Shown: piece by piece, positions 46,540-57,512 of the stretch
Layout of the letters: every line of letters starts with the position of its first letter
Position numbering within the stretch: the stretch's first letter is position 1
Assembly (NCBI RefSeq): GCF_017591425.1
Contig: NW_024465751.1
Location: 3,038,001-3,102,000, forward strand
Length of the DNA stretch: 64,000 bases
Direction of reading: 5' to 3'
From: Ochotona curzoniae
Lineage: Eukaryota > Chordata > Mammalia > Lagomorpha > Ochotonidae
Position numbers and translations under genes: made by a program
Notes under the pieces: model-generated
Databases searched by the model: none
Told to the model about the DNA's origin: nothing
The model's input: the letters and a program-made list of their open reading frames with translations, nothing else

Positions 46540-47130
46540 CAAAGGCACATAGAAAATTCACTCAATATTCATTACATTTATTTCCCATGGCGCTGACCCC
46601 CAGTGGTAGAGGGCAGGCATGGGTGACACCCTACACTGCACCCTCCGAAGTTCCCAACAGCTGGGCCACTGCCAGACAAGCAGAACCAAATTCTCTGCGC
46701 TGGAAATAGTCATTTCATACTCTAGGGGAGCCTATTTTTCTTTGTTTCAAAAGACAGCTGGGCTTTCGGGTGTTGAAATGAGTTGAAATTCAACCATTTG
46801 CACAAGGAATGAAGGGGGTCTTTATAAATAGCAAACAAGTGGGAGGAAGTTTTATTGTGGGAATAAAAAAAAGCACCTGGATATCTCCAAAATAGTGCAA
46901 TTTCATAAGAATGTTCTACTTTAAAGTGGCTTGCCTAAAATGATTTGACCCTGATTTGAAAAGTTTTATACACTGCAAAATGGAAAATTTAAAGTACTCC
47001 AGTGGCCTTTTCCTCTTGCCTTTAGTGGAACAAAATGCTCTGCATTTTTATTTTCTGTCCTGTCCAGCAAAAGAGAGAAAGCAGAGTGTTTTCAAAGATA
47101 GATAGAGAGACCTGAATTCATTTTGCAGGA
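46540..47130. promoter_or_regulatory. repeat-free block, candidate conserved non-coding element
   Basis: About 590 bp with no recognised repeat, no microsatellite and no frame of note, in the middle of a repeat-rich window. Composition is mixed, with a GC-richer left part (CCACTGCCAGACAAGC). This is only a candidate; nothing in the sequence proves function. Confidence 0.2.
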
Positions 47131-47210
47131 CCTTTTTTTTTTTTTGTAAACTAGAACACTGTGGAAATTTAACAAAAAATTTACAAATGGAAATGCCCTA
47201 AATACTTAAG

Positions 47211-47272
47211 TGTGTGTGTGTATATATATGCACATATATATACATATATATATATATGTTGTGTGTGTACTT
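47211..47272. repeat. TG/TA/CA compound microsatellite
   Basis: GTGTGTGTGTGTATATATATG, ACATATATATACATATATA and GTTGTGTGTGTAC form a mixed alternating purine-pyrimidine tract. Confidence 0.9.
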
Positions 47273-48764
47273 ACATGTGTCTTCACATTTTGCTTTTTTA
47301 TAAACCTAGAGATAAAAAGTAGATTCAAGAGTTCATTTAAGTTCAGCTTCACAGAGGAGACCATATCTGGTACCTTGTTTAAATTTTTTCAACCTACAGG
47401 AATTTTTTGAACATGGATTTTTTTCTACTAGCTATAATGCACTGGGCATCAACAAAGATTAAGCCAGTGATTGTCTGTCATAGGTGCCTCTAAACATGAA
47501 ATGGGCCCCATGTACTGGTCTAAATTTGGCAGGCCCTGGTAAACTTCAAAACTTACCAGGGGACTCTCATCATGATATTCTGTATTGCCATGGTTGAAAG
47601 AGCAGCCCTGAGTATTTCTGAAAAATTAAGTTGCATGGTATAAACAGTACATCCATGCTAACAGCCCTGTTTTTCTACTCATTCTGCTCACCAGTACTAT
47701 GCTAGTGTAGTTTTCATGTCCGCACAACACTTGTTGTAGACCGTTATTGTATCTAAGACTCAAGGAGCCAAACAAGGCAATCACTGGTTAGTCCTTTGTA
47801 GAATATGATTCTTAAATTGTGCATAAATTTTCCAGGTCTACTCTGACACAAATTAGTGAATGCTACAGTAGTTTTGATGTATAGCTCTTTCATCCTGAAG
47901 AATGGGTTGTGTCCCCTCATTTTGATTGAACTAAGAGCAAACCTTAATCTGTAGATTGGTGAAAAAAAATAGCTATCTTGTGCAACATCTGTTAATGTAG
48001 GATCATTGTAAAATTTTAGGTAAATAGAAGAAGGCACAGTCTATAGCCAAGGTGAACTGGAGTTCTATTGAGTACAGTCTAGCCATATGTTGCTGGGCAG
48101 TCATTGGTGGTCCTCTGAGTGTGACTCGGTGTAGTGTTGGCCATGGCAGTAGTGTCAAGCTACCTTGTTGCTGAGGGACATAGTACCCTATTGCTAGTAC
48201 TGTTCTAACATTTAGGGTGGCAGGTATGTTGATTTTGAATGATAAAACAAGGCAACTTCAATAAAACCTTTATTTTGTATTATGCTAAAAATTTTGGTAC
48301 TTCTGCTTTGTTTTATTGAAAGACATATTTATGTCTGGGGTCTAAGGAGCCCGTCATGCTGGCCAACCATGTGGACAACTCCTTGATACTGCATTTAAGA
48401 TATTAGATAACTTTTCTCATGCCAGTGAAGTTGTGTTCATCTGTTTTTATGCCTTAAAAAATCAAGATCTATATGGGGCTAGTGGTCCATGGTGGTAGCT
48501 AAGGGAAAGCTAGTGAGTGGAAACTTGGGAGAGAGCACAGGATGAGTTAATCTGGAATACAGCAGATACATCTAATACATTAGCTTTTAAAGAATAAGGT
48601 GGGGTCCATTCCTGGTGCAAAAGTGCATAAAGAGTACTCATAGTTGTTCCTGTCTTGCCTGTGTCACAATATGTACAGAATAAAAAAATTACCATGAATT
48701 ATAATCAGAGTGTATGTATCTAGATACTTTATTATGATATTTTGTATTTTGTATGTACAGAAGC
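47273..48764. other. no gene recognised; possible unidentified old element
   Basis: At 47750-48250 the minus strand carries a 94-codon open frame (48037 to 47753) whose product I do not recognise. The region could belong to an old repeat not known to me, but no terminal feature is visible. Confidence 0.3.
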
Positions 48765-48900
48765 CTATAATGTACATGCTATTATTAACTCAATTTTCAC
48801 ATTAGGAACCTAAACCTTAAGCATTTTAAGAAATTCCATATGTCATATTGCTAGCAGGTGGTAGATTCATGATGCCAGGCCACAACCACCTGACTTCTAA
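48765..48900 (-). mobile_element. MIR fragment
   Basis: GCTATTATTAACTCAATTTTC, ACATTAGGAACCTAAACC, ATTGCTAGCAGGTGGTAG and CCACCTGACTTCTAAATTC match the antisense MIR core. Confidence 0.6.
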
Positions 48901-49682
48901 ATTCTAACTCAAACTAAACTTGAACTTCCTTAAAGAGCTGAAACTAGTTTAACAAATTTCTTTAGGTTTTCTCTTCGTTGCATACAAACATCTACCAAGA
49001 GCTGTTATTGTCCATTCAAAAACTCAGCTTTGGGATTCCAGAATCTGAGTTCCAATACTAACCTCATCTAAGGGCATACAAATTCAAGGTAGTACTAGCA
49101 CAGGCCCTGCAGACTACATGTCTAGCTTACAGCACCGTTTGCCTCTCATAGAGAATACTGACGCAAAAGAGACCTGAATGTGGGACTTCAGCAGGATCTA
49201 GGATCCACTCTCCCAGAAGAGGAGAGCCTATTTGATAAGGTGTTGGAGTTTGGTTACTTGGGATAGTGAGTGCTTTGCCAGGATGAGTAGATTGCCTGGA
49301 GAGAAGAAGCATGTTCCTGTCTCCTTTGACCCAAGTGTGGACTTTCACAGCAGTCTTCCAGTTCACTGGTCTGGAGAACTTCTGTGTCATCCAGCTATAG
49401 TCCAGTGGCAACAGATTCCTCTAGTTATGATCATCATAAGCTCTTTATTATGAATTGAGTATTTCCATTGATGTTTTATCCATGAAGCCAAGATTCTGGG
49501 TATCTTTTACTTTAATTTTAAAAGTCAGAAACATTTTTGGGAGGAAAACCTTTCTTTATTTCTCAAATTAAAACTAAAAATAGGTTCTAAAGCATGACCC
49601 ATAATAATCTTTTGTTTGTCTTTGGTGGTAACTGAATCCATTACTTTTCATATAATCATTTGTTTTATGGATGTATACTTCC
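48901..49682. other. no gene recognised
   Basis: Unique sequence. Overlapping short frames at 49127-49453 carry no domain. Confidence 0.4.
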
Positions 49683-49790
49683 CTCTATTAGACTAAAAGT
49701 TCCATTAACATAGTGAACATGGCTGTCTTCTATCATATTTCTGTTTGATTCAGTGCCGGGTATACACTGAGGACCTCAAACATTTTTATT
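49683..49790 (+). mobile_element. L2 3' end
   Basis: TTAGACTAAAAGTTCCATTAAC, GATTCAGTGCCGGGTATAC and ACTGAGGACCTCAAAC fit the sense L2 end (AGTGCCTGGCACATAGTAGG). Confidence 0.5.
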
Positions 49791-50179
49791 TTTGAGTTTA
49801 TAAATGGTGCTCTACATCTTGACACCTGAAAATGAAAGAATTATTTGGGTTGTACCTTCACTATGAATCTGTCTTCTCCTTCCTAAATATTGGGCATGTA
49901 TTCAAGTTTTGGTTCTCTGTCCTGAAGATTCTCCTCTGTAGACAATTTTTCATTTGATCTGAAGTGCTTATTAAATTATAATCTGTGCTTCAGTATAACA
50001 GAAAGTTGTTTAGGTTAAGATCAGGCAGATACATAGACCAGTTGCTTTGGAAGAGGCTCTCCAGTCTTGAGATGCGGAGAGCTAAGCAATTCATGACAAG
50101 GATACCTGGCATGCAGATTCATGTCTTGATGGTGCTCCGTTTCACCTCCAGAAGAAATACATACTTTGGGAATGACACA
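49791..50179. other. no gene recognised
   Basis: Unique sequence; nothing assignable. Confidence 0.4.
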
Positions 50180-50340
50180 TAATTAACAATAATTATGCTA
50201 GTGAGAAAAATACAACTTTTTAAATATTAAGCTAATGATTATGTTCATAATTATCTTACTAGCTATGCCTTAATGATTAATTGGAGTGATTATTACAATA
50301 TTAATGGGAAAATGGTTTTACAGGGAAAGATTAATTAGGA
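50180..50340. promoter_or_regulatory. TAATTA-rich block, candidate homeodomain site cluster
   Basis: At least five TAATTA-type cores occur within 160 bp (ACATAATTAACAATAATTATG, TTCATAATTATC, ATGATTAATTGG, AAGATTAATTAGG), with several more ATTA/TAAT half-sites. No repeat family was recognised. Chance is possible in AT-rich DNA, so function is a hypothesis. Confidence 0.25.
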
Positions 50341-50587
50341 ATAAACTTTAGAGAGGCTGGAGTATATAAGATAAAAAGAAGATGTGACACAATTGCATAG
50401 TGGAAAGCATTAACTACAGGGAAACGGATTGGACTGATGGATTGAGAAATATACGTCCAGGTGCTCTTCTCTCTCTGTAAGACATAAAAGTGGTTAAAGG
50501 AAAATGTTAGTGTTCTCATGAAGCCTACATTCTAATACAGGTTGCACTCTGTCCCACAAACATACATATTTGTTTTTTTCCTTACAA

Positions 50588-50885
50588 AACCTTGTGATGT
50601 GAACTTAGTTGAAAATAGAATCATTGCAGATAAACACACCACACAACAAACAGGTTTGCATGGTCATAAGGCAGAGATTAGAATCAGCTGATGCAACTAC
50701 AGGCTGAAAGATTGTCCCCAACCCAGGAGATCCTAGGAAAGAGGCTTGGGACACATAGTCCCTCCCAACTTTCAGAAGAGGCCGTCCCAGCCTCAGAGTC
50801 GCACCTCTAGTATTCTGCACTACGAGACAAAACATTTCTGTTGTCTAAGCCATTAGGTTTTCAGACCTTTGGTAGAATAATCTCA
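50588..50885 (+). mobile_element. MLT1-type (MaLR) LTR fragment
   Basis: CTTGTGATGTGAACTTAGTTG, ATAGAATCATTGCAG, CTAGGAAAGAGGCTTGGGAC, TTTCAGAAGAGGCCG, CGAGACAAAACATTTCTGTTG and TAAGCCATTAGG follow the sense MLT1 order (GATGTGACCTTATTTGG, then ATAAATTTCTGTTGTTTAAGCC). It is a non-coding LTR only, with no internal viral genes. Confidence 0.75.
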
Positions 50886-51189
50886 TTAAAGTAGTGAGCA
50901 TTCTAGTAGAGGATACAGATTTCATAATAAAACAGAAGAAACGAACCAAACCATCTTCATCTCCCAGGGTTTCATCTTCTCAACTTCATCATGTTTTATG
51001 TGTAGTGAGGATTTTCCAGTATCATATATTCTAAGGAATTTTCATAAACTGATTATGCTTTTGGTTAGAGTTTCATAAAATACATCCCCATATTCAAATA
51101 TGCAAATATTATTCAATACACTTTCTAACTATTTTAGAGCCCTATAGGCTACATTTTAACCTGACTAAAATTAATCAACTGATCAAACC

Positions 51190-51550
51190 TGGCCTGCTAA
51201 TGCATATGTGCTTCTCAGGTTCTGCCCCACAGTTCTTGGTGCAGCTTGGCACCTGCACAGATGCATCTCAGATTGCAGGGTACAGAATACTCCTTCATTT
51301 ATGGTGAGACCTGTGAATCCACATTTGTCTTCACTCTCTACCCCGCCCCTGCTATCCCAGCTTCTCTGCACAAAATCACTGCTGGCCAATTGGATTTGGA
51401 CCTGCATCTGATTAATTTTTCTCATTCTCTGCCTCACTGTTCTTTCCCATCACCCCTGTTTCCTGGAGTCCCTCAAGTTGGACTCATAAATAAAGTGATG
51501 GAGCAGATAAGCCTTTGCCTCGTGCCACTTTCCTGGGAATCCACCCAATC
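51190..51550 (+). mobile_element. possible ERVL-type LTR fragment
   Basis: CATAAATAAAGTGATGGAGC, AGCCTTTGCCTCGTGCC and TTTCCTGGGAATCCACCC recall the 3' part of ERVL-type LTRs (AATAAA signal, then CTTTGTCTCAG and a GGGGAACCCAA-like end). No coding sequence is present. Confidence 0.4.
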
Positions 51551-51559
51551 TATCATGTT

Positions 51560-52290
51560 TGATTAGATTCTTACTTTTAGATTCGGCCAAGCTCTGCCCC
51601 ACCTTGAAGCATTCAGTTATGTCCTTTCCTGCATGGAACATGCCTTTCCTCTTCACTCTACTCAGTTTTTCCTACTTATTTTTTAGGGCTCAACTTCAAT
51701 GTCATATGATCTCATTCTCAAACCACTGACATTCAATATCTGTCCTAGGCATTTACTAATTTCCCTTCATAACACTCAACAATTTTTTGAATATTTATTT
51801 ATTTTTTATTGGACAGTCAGATATGGGGAGAGGAGAGACAGAGAGGAAGATCTTCCATTGATTGATATACTCCCCAAGTGGCTGCCATGGCTAGAGCTGA
51901 GCTGATCTGAAGCCAGGAGCCTAGAGCTTATTCTGGGTCTCCCATGCAAGAGCCAGGTCCCAAGGTTTTGGGCCATCCTTGATTGCTTTCCCAGGCCACA
52001 GACAGGAAGCTGGATGGGACATGGTGCCACTGGGATATGAACTGGCACCCATATGGGATTCCCACATGTGTAAGGCAAAGACTTTAGCCACTAGGCAACT
52101 GCGTCAGGCCCCATTCAATAAATTTTAATCATCATGCATCTATGTGTGTGTGGGTAATGTGGGTTTCTACCTTAGCAGTTAAGCTTAATGGGACAGTGTC
52201 TTTTTTGTTACTTCTGTGTGTCCCACTGCATGCTTCAATGCCCAGTACCTTGTGTGTACTCAGTAAGTATGTATTAAGTGAAAACATGAA
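51560..52290 (+). mobile_element. L2, split by a CSINE
   Basis: The left part has TGCATGGAACATGCCTTTCC, GGGCTCAACTTCAATGTC and ATATGATCTCATTCTC, matching the L2 phrase TCAGCTTAAATGTCACCTCC. The right part after 52112 has CAATGCCCAGTACCTTG and TACTCAGTAAGTATG, the L2 3' end. The intervening 51783-52112 is a CSINE. Confidence 0.65.
51783..52112 (-). mobile_element. CSINE inserted in an L2
   Basis: GAATATTTATTTATTTTTTATTGG tail, AGGAGAGACAGAGAGG, GGAAGATCTTCC, AAGCCAGGAGCCTAGAGC, GGAAGCTGGATGGG, ACCCATATGGGATTCCC and a GACTTTAGCCACTAGG head. The flanks CTCAACAATTTTTT and TTCAATAAATTTT may be a decayed duplication. Confidence 0.92.
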
Positions 52291-52927
52291 TCTAAATTAT
52301 ATCCCCTTATTCTTTCATCTCTCCTCCTACTCTCCAGATTCTAGCACCATGTGATTGTGGGGAGACAGTGGAGATAGAAGAAGTATAATAGCATGGTTAA
52401 TTTCTGTCCCTTCTCCTGAGTTAGTTTAAGACCTGGCTGGATGGTCAGTCATCAGTTTTAAGCATTATGATCAATGAAACATTCCTTTCCTGTCAGGGAC
52501 ATGAAAGCCACTTTCCTCAGCAGTGGGAATGTCAGACTTAGTTAAACCCCAGAGCTGAATGGTCTCAGACTTGGGTGTTGTACCATGAGATATCTATTGT
52601 ACTTCTTGACTATTTGTGTTTTGACAGATGCCTAGTTTACATTGCACTAAGATGCATTCAGGTTGCAAACTACTCACATGTGAACAACACAGCGAGGCAT
52701 GGGGCATGTCCAGTTGATCATGTCCTATATTTTCTTTTCATTTCCCCAGAAAATGTTATTCTGAATTTAGATGCACGTTTCTCAGAAAAACAAATTGAGA
52801 AAAAATCCAGTAGGAGCAATATCCTCTTCAAACAAAATGTATAAATAGATTGAATGTGGTATAGTTAACATCAAGTAGAAGTGGTTTTTTTCTTCATTTC
52901 TTTATATATGCATTAAATCATCTCTAA
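52291..52927. other. no gene recognised
   Basis: Unique sequence with no assignable repeat or exon. Confidence 0.4.
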
Positions 52928-53080
52928 TGACATTCATCCATTCATTCACTCATTCACTCACAAAGGCCAGGTATTGTGCTACTGGCTGGGAATATAATGA
53001 CAAGCAACACTTTCATGATTAACAATCTCAGGAGCTTATGTTCTAGACACAAAATCACAAGATGAGAATAAAAGCAAGGT
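52928..53080 (-). mobile_element. L2 3' end, antisense
   Basis: CATTCATCCATTCATTCACTC, CCAGGTATTGTGCTACTGGC, TGGGAATATAATGACAAGC and GGAGCTTATGTTCTAGAC are the antisense L2 order. Confidence 0.7.
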
Positions 53081-53689
53081 ATTAGAAATAGCAACATTAT
53101 TCCTTTCCAAAAGAAAAAAATGCAATTGCAAGTAAAGGATGCTGCAATAACTAATATGACCACGTAGAGGTCTTTATCAAGTTATGAATAATGGAGAGTA
53201 CTAGAATTGAGTTCCTTTTCCTTTCTAATGAAACGTTCAAAAACTTATATGATTAATCAAAATCATACAAATGACAAATCTTGAGGTGAAAATGTGAACC
53301 CTTAGAAACAAGTCTCAAACATCAAAATACTGAAAAACTCTAGCTATACAGATTAAAATGCGCCTGCTCTAGGCTTCTGCCCTTCAGCAGAGGGGTTCTG
53401 GCGCAAGAAGATGGATGTGGCGCTCAGAAATTTGCAGCTTTTAGGGCACTGCAGCTGATTTCAATGATGGTGAAGAGCTTTTAAGACTCCTAGAAACATT
53501 TGTTTAAGGTACCTGTTGAGTAATATTTTGAACTTGAAAATAAATTCTGTACCTTTGCATACTTCTTTTCAGAATTTTAGAACATCCTGTCCTGAAATGA
53601 TTCTGTCAGGAAGAGATAAGGAAACGTACAGTACCATTTCTATCTCATTTTATAATTTATAGATTAATTCAATTATTAGGGATTCATTA

Positions 53690-53830
53690 GATCATCAAGC
53701 TTATTGAGTGCCTGTGTGGCACCAGAATTTGTGGTAAGTTCTGCAAAGTCAGGAAGGAATTGTATTTGGCTCCTATTCATGTACTCATTCACCTCAAGAT
53801 AGAGGAGATTGTCAGGAAGCAGGTGCAACG
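53690..53830 (-). mobile_element. possible L2 fragment, antisense
   Basis: TTATTGAGTGCCTGTGTGGC followed by ACCAGAATTTGTGG resembles antisense L2 (TTTATTGAGCACCTACTATG). Confidence 0.4.
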
Positions 53831-54799
53831 AGGGGCTCCTGAGACTGTGAAAAGTGAAAGCAATGAAAGAGGGAAGGGCCATTTTTTTTTCTTAAGAGGG
53901 GCAGGACAAGACATATATAAAGAAAGTAGTCTTAATACTTACTAATCATCATCATTATAATTATTATTATTATAGGAGCATATGTTGAAATGGAAATAGT
54001 GGTAGTAATGGTATTTTCATTGTCCCTGTATTAAAACCAAAATAACAGTCACCTTCAGATTGAAGTGGCGCTCTGGAAATTTTGTTGCTGAAATTTTTGT
54101 CTAGATATAAAATTTTGTTAAAAAAATATATTGTAGAATCAATTGATTTAAGTAAAGCACCATGTATTCATCAATATGGACCTAGAACACTGAATAGAGT
54201 TGAGGAATTTGAGTATTTGTTCATTGTCCATAAAGGTTCGTAGTGTCTGGGAACCTTTTCTTGGCATTCAAGTCCATGAGTCACCTCTTCACATTCTTCA
54301 TTGTCAAATATACCATCAGTGTCCAAATTTCATATTTTACGCTGCAAAATCAATGAACCATTATTCATAATACCATGGCTCTCTGGAACTTGTTTGTGTT
54401 AGGACAATATCAATTCCTTTGTGTTTGCAATATCCTACCGCTATTTGCAAGCAATCATTAGTTATAACATTGCTTATGACTTTAAGTTAACTGTGGATAC
54501 TAACATGATTACTTTGTTGATGATGACTGCTTATCAGTCTTATCCAAAGTATGTGGTAACATTGGAATGACAGTGTATTTTCTGGTCATGCTATAGCAAC
54601 TTTTCAGCATTTCACACCCTGAGAGTGTGTACAGTTCTGCTATGCCTACTCTTAAGCTCCTAAGGCTATAATAGTTGCATTTCTGTAATATGCTTTTTCT
54701 CAATTTTCTCCCCCTCTCCCTGCCTCCTCTCTACTTTCCTTTCTTTTTCTCTCCACTCCTTTTTTACCTACCTGCTATTCTTGTTACAATGAAAATGAA
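53831..54799. other. no gene recognised; pyrimidine-rich stretch
   Basis: Unique sequence. An ATC/ATT-rich simple stretch lies at about 53944-53972, and a pyrimidine-rich block at about 54710-54770 lies next to CSINE debris. Confidence 0.4.
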
Positions 54800-54910
54800 A
54801 TCACAAAAGGCAGCAAATCTCCCATCTTCTGGTTCACCCCCCCAAATGCTTGTAGTATCTGAGGCTGGGCCAAGCCGAAGCCGGAGGCCAGAAACTCAGT
54901 TCAAATCTTC
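54800..54910 (-). mobile_element. CSINE fragment
   Basis: AAAGGCAGCAAATCTCCC, ATCTTCTGGTTCACCCCCCC and GGCTGGGCCAAGCCGAAGCC are the tail-proximal part of a minus-strand CSINE. It stops before the head and meets the plus-strand head at 54919. Confidence 0.6.
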
Positions 54911-54918
54911 GCATCTTG

Positions 54919-55005
54919 AGGGCCCTGCACGGTGGCGCAGTGGTAAAGGTCCTTGCCTTGCACGCCCGGGATCCCATATGGGCGTCGGTTCTATCCCGGT
55001 AGTCT
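54919..55005 (+). mobile_element. CSINE tRNA-like head, 3'-truncated
   Basis: A near-consensus young head: GGGCCCTGCACGG, A-box TGGCGCAGTGGT, TTGCACGCCCGGGATCCC, ATATGGGCG and B-box-like GGTTCTATCCC. CSINE similarity ends near 55005 and the following 90 bp are unrelated to any CSINE body I know. A SINE copy retaining only its 5' end is unusual. Confidence 0.85.
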
Positions 55006-55099
55006 CTGAAGAGCTTTCAGGAGACAGGTGCGGCAAGCTCCTGAGGCCTGCTTGCCTTCTCTATGACAACTACAGCGTAAGTTAGCATCCTCCACCCCC

Positions 55100-55102
<3 letters not shown>

Positions 55103-55134
<32 letters not shown>
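55103..55134. repeat. (AC)16 microsatellite
   Basis: An uninterrupted AC run of about 32 bp, preceded by a C-rich stretch. Confidence 0.95.
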
Positions 55135-55135
<1 letters not shown>

Positions 55136-55439
55136 ACAGGCAGGGAGTACACAAGACTCTCCTTCACCAATTCGAGCTTAAGGTTACCAGTAGGCTGCAG
55201 TTAGCCCAGAGCCCTGAACTTGCCCTGCAGCCAGTATGAGAGTCACCTTGAATATGTACATTAATACATCATGGTAGTTAAATCTTGCTATATCTTATGA
55301 AAGGAAAAACACATTGGCTAGAGGGAAACATCTATTCACCAGACCGTACTCTGGAAACTAGGGCCAAGTATTGGCAATGAACTCACAGAAGTTCCAGAGC
55401 AAATCTGAGCAAGGTCTGAAAAGTCCTAAGCCTACTGAA

Positions 55440-55822
55440 GCACAGTGTTTAAGAGTTTCTACCATATTGGTCACTCAATACCATGTCAATTAACATCATG
55501 ATGTTGTAAATTTCCATGTTTCTTCCTGTTGTTGAAATTATGTAGTGGCTTTTCATTGGAGCAGATGATATTCTGCAAGCTCTACTTGCAGACCAAGGAT
55601 GGTCTCCCAATGAAACTGTTGAAATTACCTGGACAGTATGATGCTGGACTTTCGGCATGGTCCATGCCTACAATGAAGGACTCATGACTGGTTATGAACT
55701 GTACTACTGTAACAATATGGAGGAATTCAATATGGGGGGAGGGCTTGGGGAGGGGTTGAGGGAATCCCAGAGTCTATGAAACTGTGTCATAAAATGAAAC
55801 AGTTAAAAAAAAAGAGTTCAAG
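55440..55822 (+). mobile_element. lagomorph LINE-1 3' end
   Basis: TTTTCATTGGAGCAGATGAT, ATTCTGCAAGCTCTACTTGC, a G-rich block at 55734-55762, AATCCCAGAGTCTATGAAAC, TGTGTCATAAAATGAAAC and a poly(A). On the minus strand, 59599-59835 carries the same text, so it is a dispersed family. It matches lagomorph L1 3' UTRs as I remember them. Confidence 0.7.
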
Positions 55823-56007
55823 CCTGTTACTTGTCAATGTTATTATTGTTACTTCATATATTGAAAAAAAAGATCTGGTAGGCAAGAGGCAGAATTAACT
55901 GGTAAGGTTCATATACATAGGAAAATAATGAGCTCACATATAAGCTCCAATCACATTTGCTTTCCAGGAAACAGCTAAGTAAGTTAACCCAATGATGCCA
56001 ATCCTGA

Positions 56008-56345
56008 AGAATAATTTGTAGGAAATGGAAAATTTTACTGTGTGATATAAGACAAAGCCAAGTAAAGATGAACTTTTAGGCACTGGCGTTTACCTCCGAA
56101 TTTGAGATGCTTGCTTCCTGTATTGGATCGCCTGGAATATTCCTGGCTTTGACTTCAGCTCTGTAGGATGGGATTCTCTCTCTCTGTTTCCTCCTCTCCC
56201 TCTCTCTTTCTTCCTAACTTAAAAAATGAACTTTTAGATGTTCTCTATTTCAGATTATGTGGCACAATGTCCCCATTTAAAGCCAAAGATTCTAATACGC
56301 TTCAAAAATATTTTACATCTAAGCATCCCTTTATTCTATACCATT
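56008..56345 (+). repeat. local duplication, copy 1
   Basis: This segment aligns with 58535-58915: AATGGAAAATTTTACTGTG, GACAAAGCCAAGTAAAG, GAACTTTTAGGC, TTTGAGATGCTTGCTTCC, then past the SINE ATGTGGCACAATGTCCCC and CCAAAGATTCTAATACG. Homology starts before and continues after the SINE, and both copies share the SINE target repeats. Confidence 0.8.
56080..56225 (+). mobile_element. CSINE with large internal deletion (copy 1)
   Basis: GCACTGGCGTTTACC, TTTGAGATGCTTGCTTCC, CCTGGCTTTGACTTCAGC and a CTCTCTCTCTG-rich tail; most of the middle is missing. ATGAACTTTTAG flanks it at 56068-56079 and 56226-56237. Confidence 0.75.
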
Positions 56346-57166
56346 CCTGATGGTTTATTCTTTTCAGTTAGGGAATGAGCAGTTCAAAGACTTTTACTGA
56401 TTTACCTAAGTCTTATCCAGTGGTGAGATTGGGTTGTTAACCCAATTTCTTTGACTCCAAATTATATATTCTATGACAATTAATTCATTTAATAGTCTGC
56501 CCATACTAAATAGTCTCTTACTCAGCATTCTTCAAATGTCACTGATCACCATCCTCATGGTTTCTTCTATTTTCAACTCACATCCTGTTCATAGTGAGTT
56601 ACTATGGAGATATGACATATTGTTGGTCTCTTTGTGGGACAGTGACCTAGCATATTTAAAACTGTTCTGGGTTTCTTAGCAACTCAACTAACATCATTCA
56701 TCTTTGCCCCCATGATCTATTCTTTTGTTGGAGTGGAAGAAACCTGGAACATGAGCTAGCTTCGGGTGATGATAGTGAAATCTTTAGAAAGGAGTCCAAA
56801 TTAAATATTTCAATAGAGACTCCATCCCAGCATAGGTCTATTTTCTGTAAAGGCATGTGTGATTATCGACTATGAAATGAAAAGCTGAGATATTCAAAAC
56901 CATTAAATTAAATTTCTCTCCCTTCTTTCACTATCCTAATCTTGAATGTGAATATTCTCTCCCCTCTAAGTGCAAGTTTTATCATATCTAATATAGGGAT
57001 TAATAATGTACCAACTTCAATGTCTTATTTTTATCAGAGTGAAGTTTTTATGTAAAAATGCTCTATACATATTAAAAAAAAACTGTCAGGAGAAAAGGTG
57101 GTATGGAAGATGCAATCTGCCGTGAATGCAAATAGTCCCAAATGCAGTATTAGTGATAAAACTTGC
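56346..57166. other. no gene recognised; possible MIR trace
   Basis: TTACCTAAGTCTTATCCAGTGG at about 56401-56422 may be antisense MIR, but the match is weak. Otherwise the sequence is unique. Confidence 0.35.
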
Positions 57167-57512
57167 CGGGCCCGGCACAATAGCATAGTGATTAAAGTCC
57201 TCGCCTTGCATGTGCCGGGATCCCATGTGGGCACTGGTTCTAATTCCGGTGGCTCTGCTTCCCATCCAGCTCCCTGCTTGTGGCCTGGGAAAGCAGTTGA
57301 GGACAGCCCAAAACCTTGGAAACTGGCACCCGTATGGGAGACTCAGAAGAGCTCCTGGCCCCTGGCTTCAGATTGGCTCAGTTCCAACCATTGCAGCCAC
57401 TTGGGGAGTGAACCATAGGATGTAAGATCTTCCTTTCTGTCTCTCCTCCTCTCTATATATCCGCCTTTCTAATAAATAAATAAATAAATAAATAAATCTT
57501 TACCAAAAAACC
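57167..57512 (+). mobile_element. CSINE, full length, fairly young
   Basis: Complete from GCCGGGCCCGGCAC to AATAAATAAATAAATAAAT. It shows CTCGCCTTGCATGTGCCGGG, GGTTCTAATTCC, CATCCAGCTCCCTGC, GGCCTGGGAAAGCAG, CTTGGGGAGTGAACC, GATCTTCCTTTCTGTCTC and CTCCTCCTCTCTATATATCC. The A-box is TAGCATAGTGAT. Confidence 0.96.

Noticed and set aside
53340..53560. GC-richer patch as a possible processed pseudogene
   Set aside because: No poly(A), target duplication or recognisable protein could be seen.
54919..55005. Candidate tRNA gene
   Set aside because: A- and B-box motifs are present, but the sequence is the CSINE head and does not complete a cloverleaf with an acceptor stem.
54675..55085. 136-codon plus-strand ORF
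   Set aside because: It reads through a pyrimidine-rich tract, a CSINE fragment and a CSINE head, so it is not a gene.
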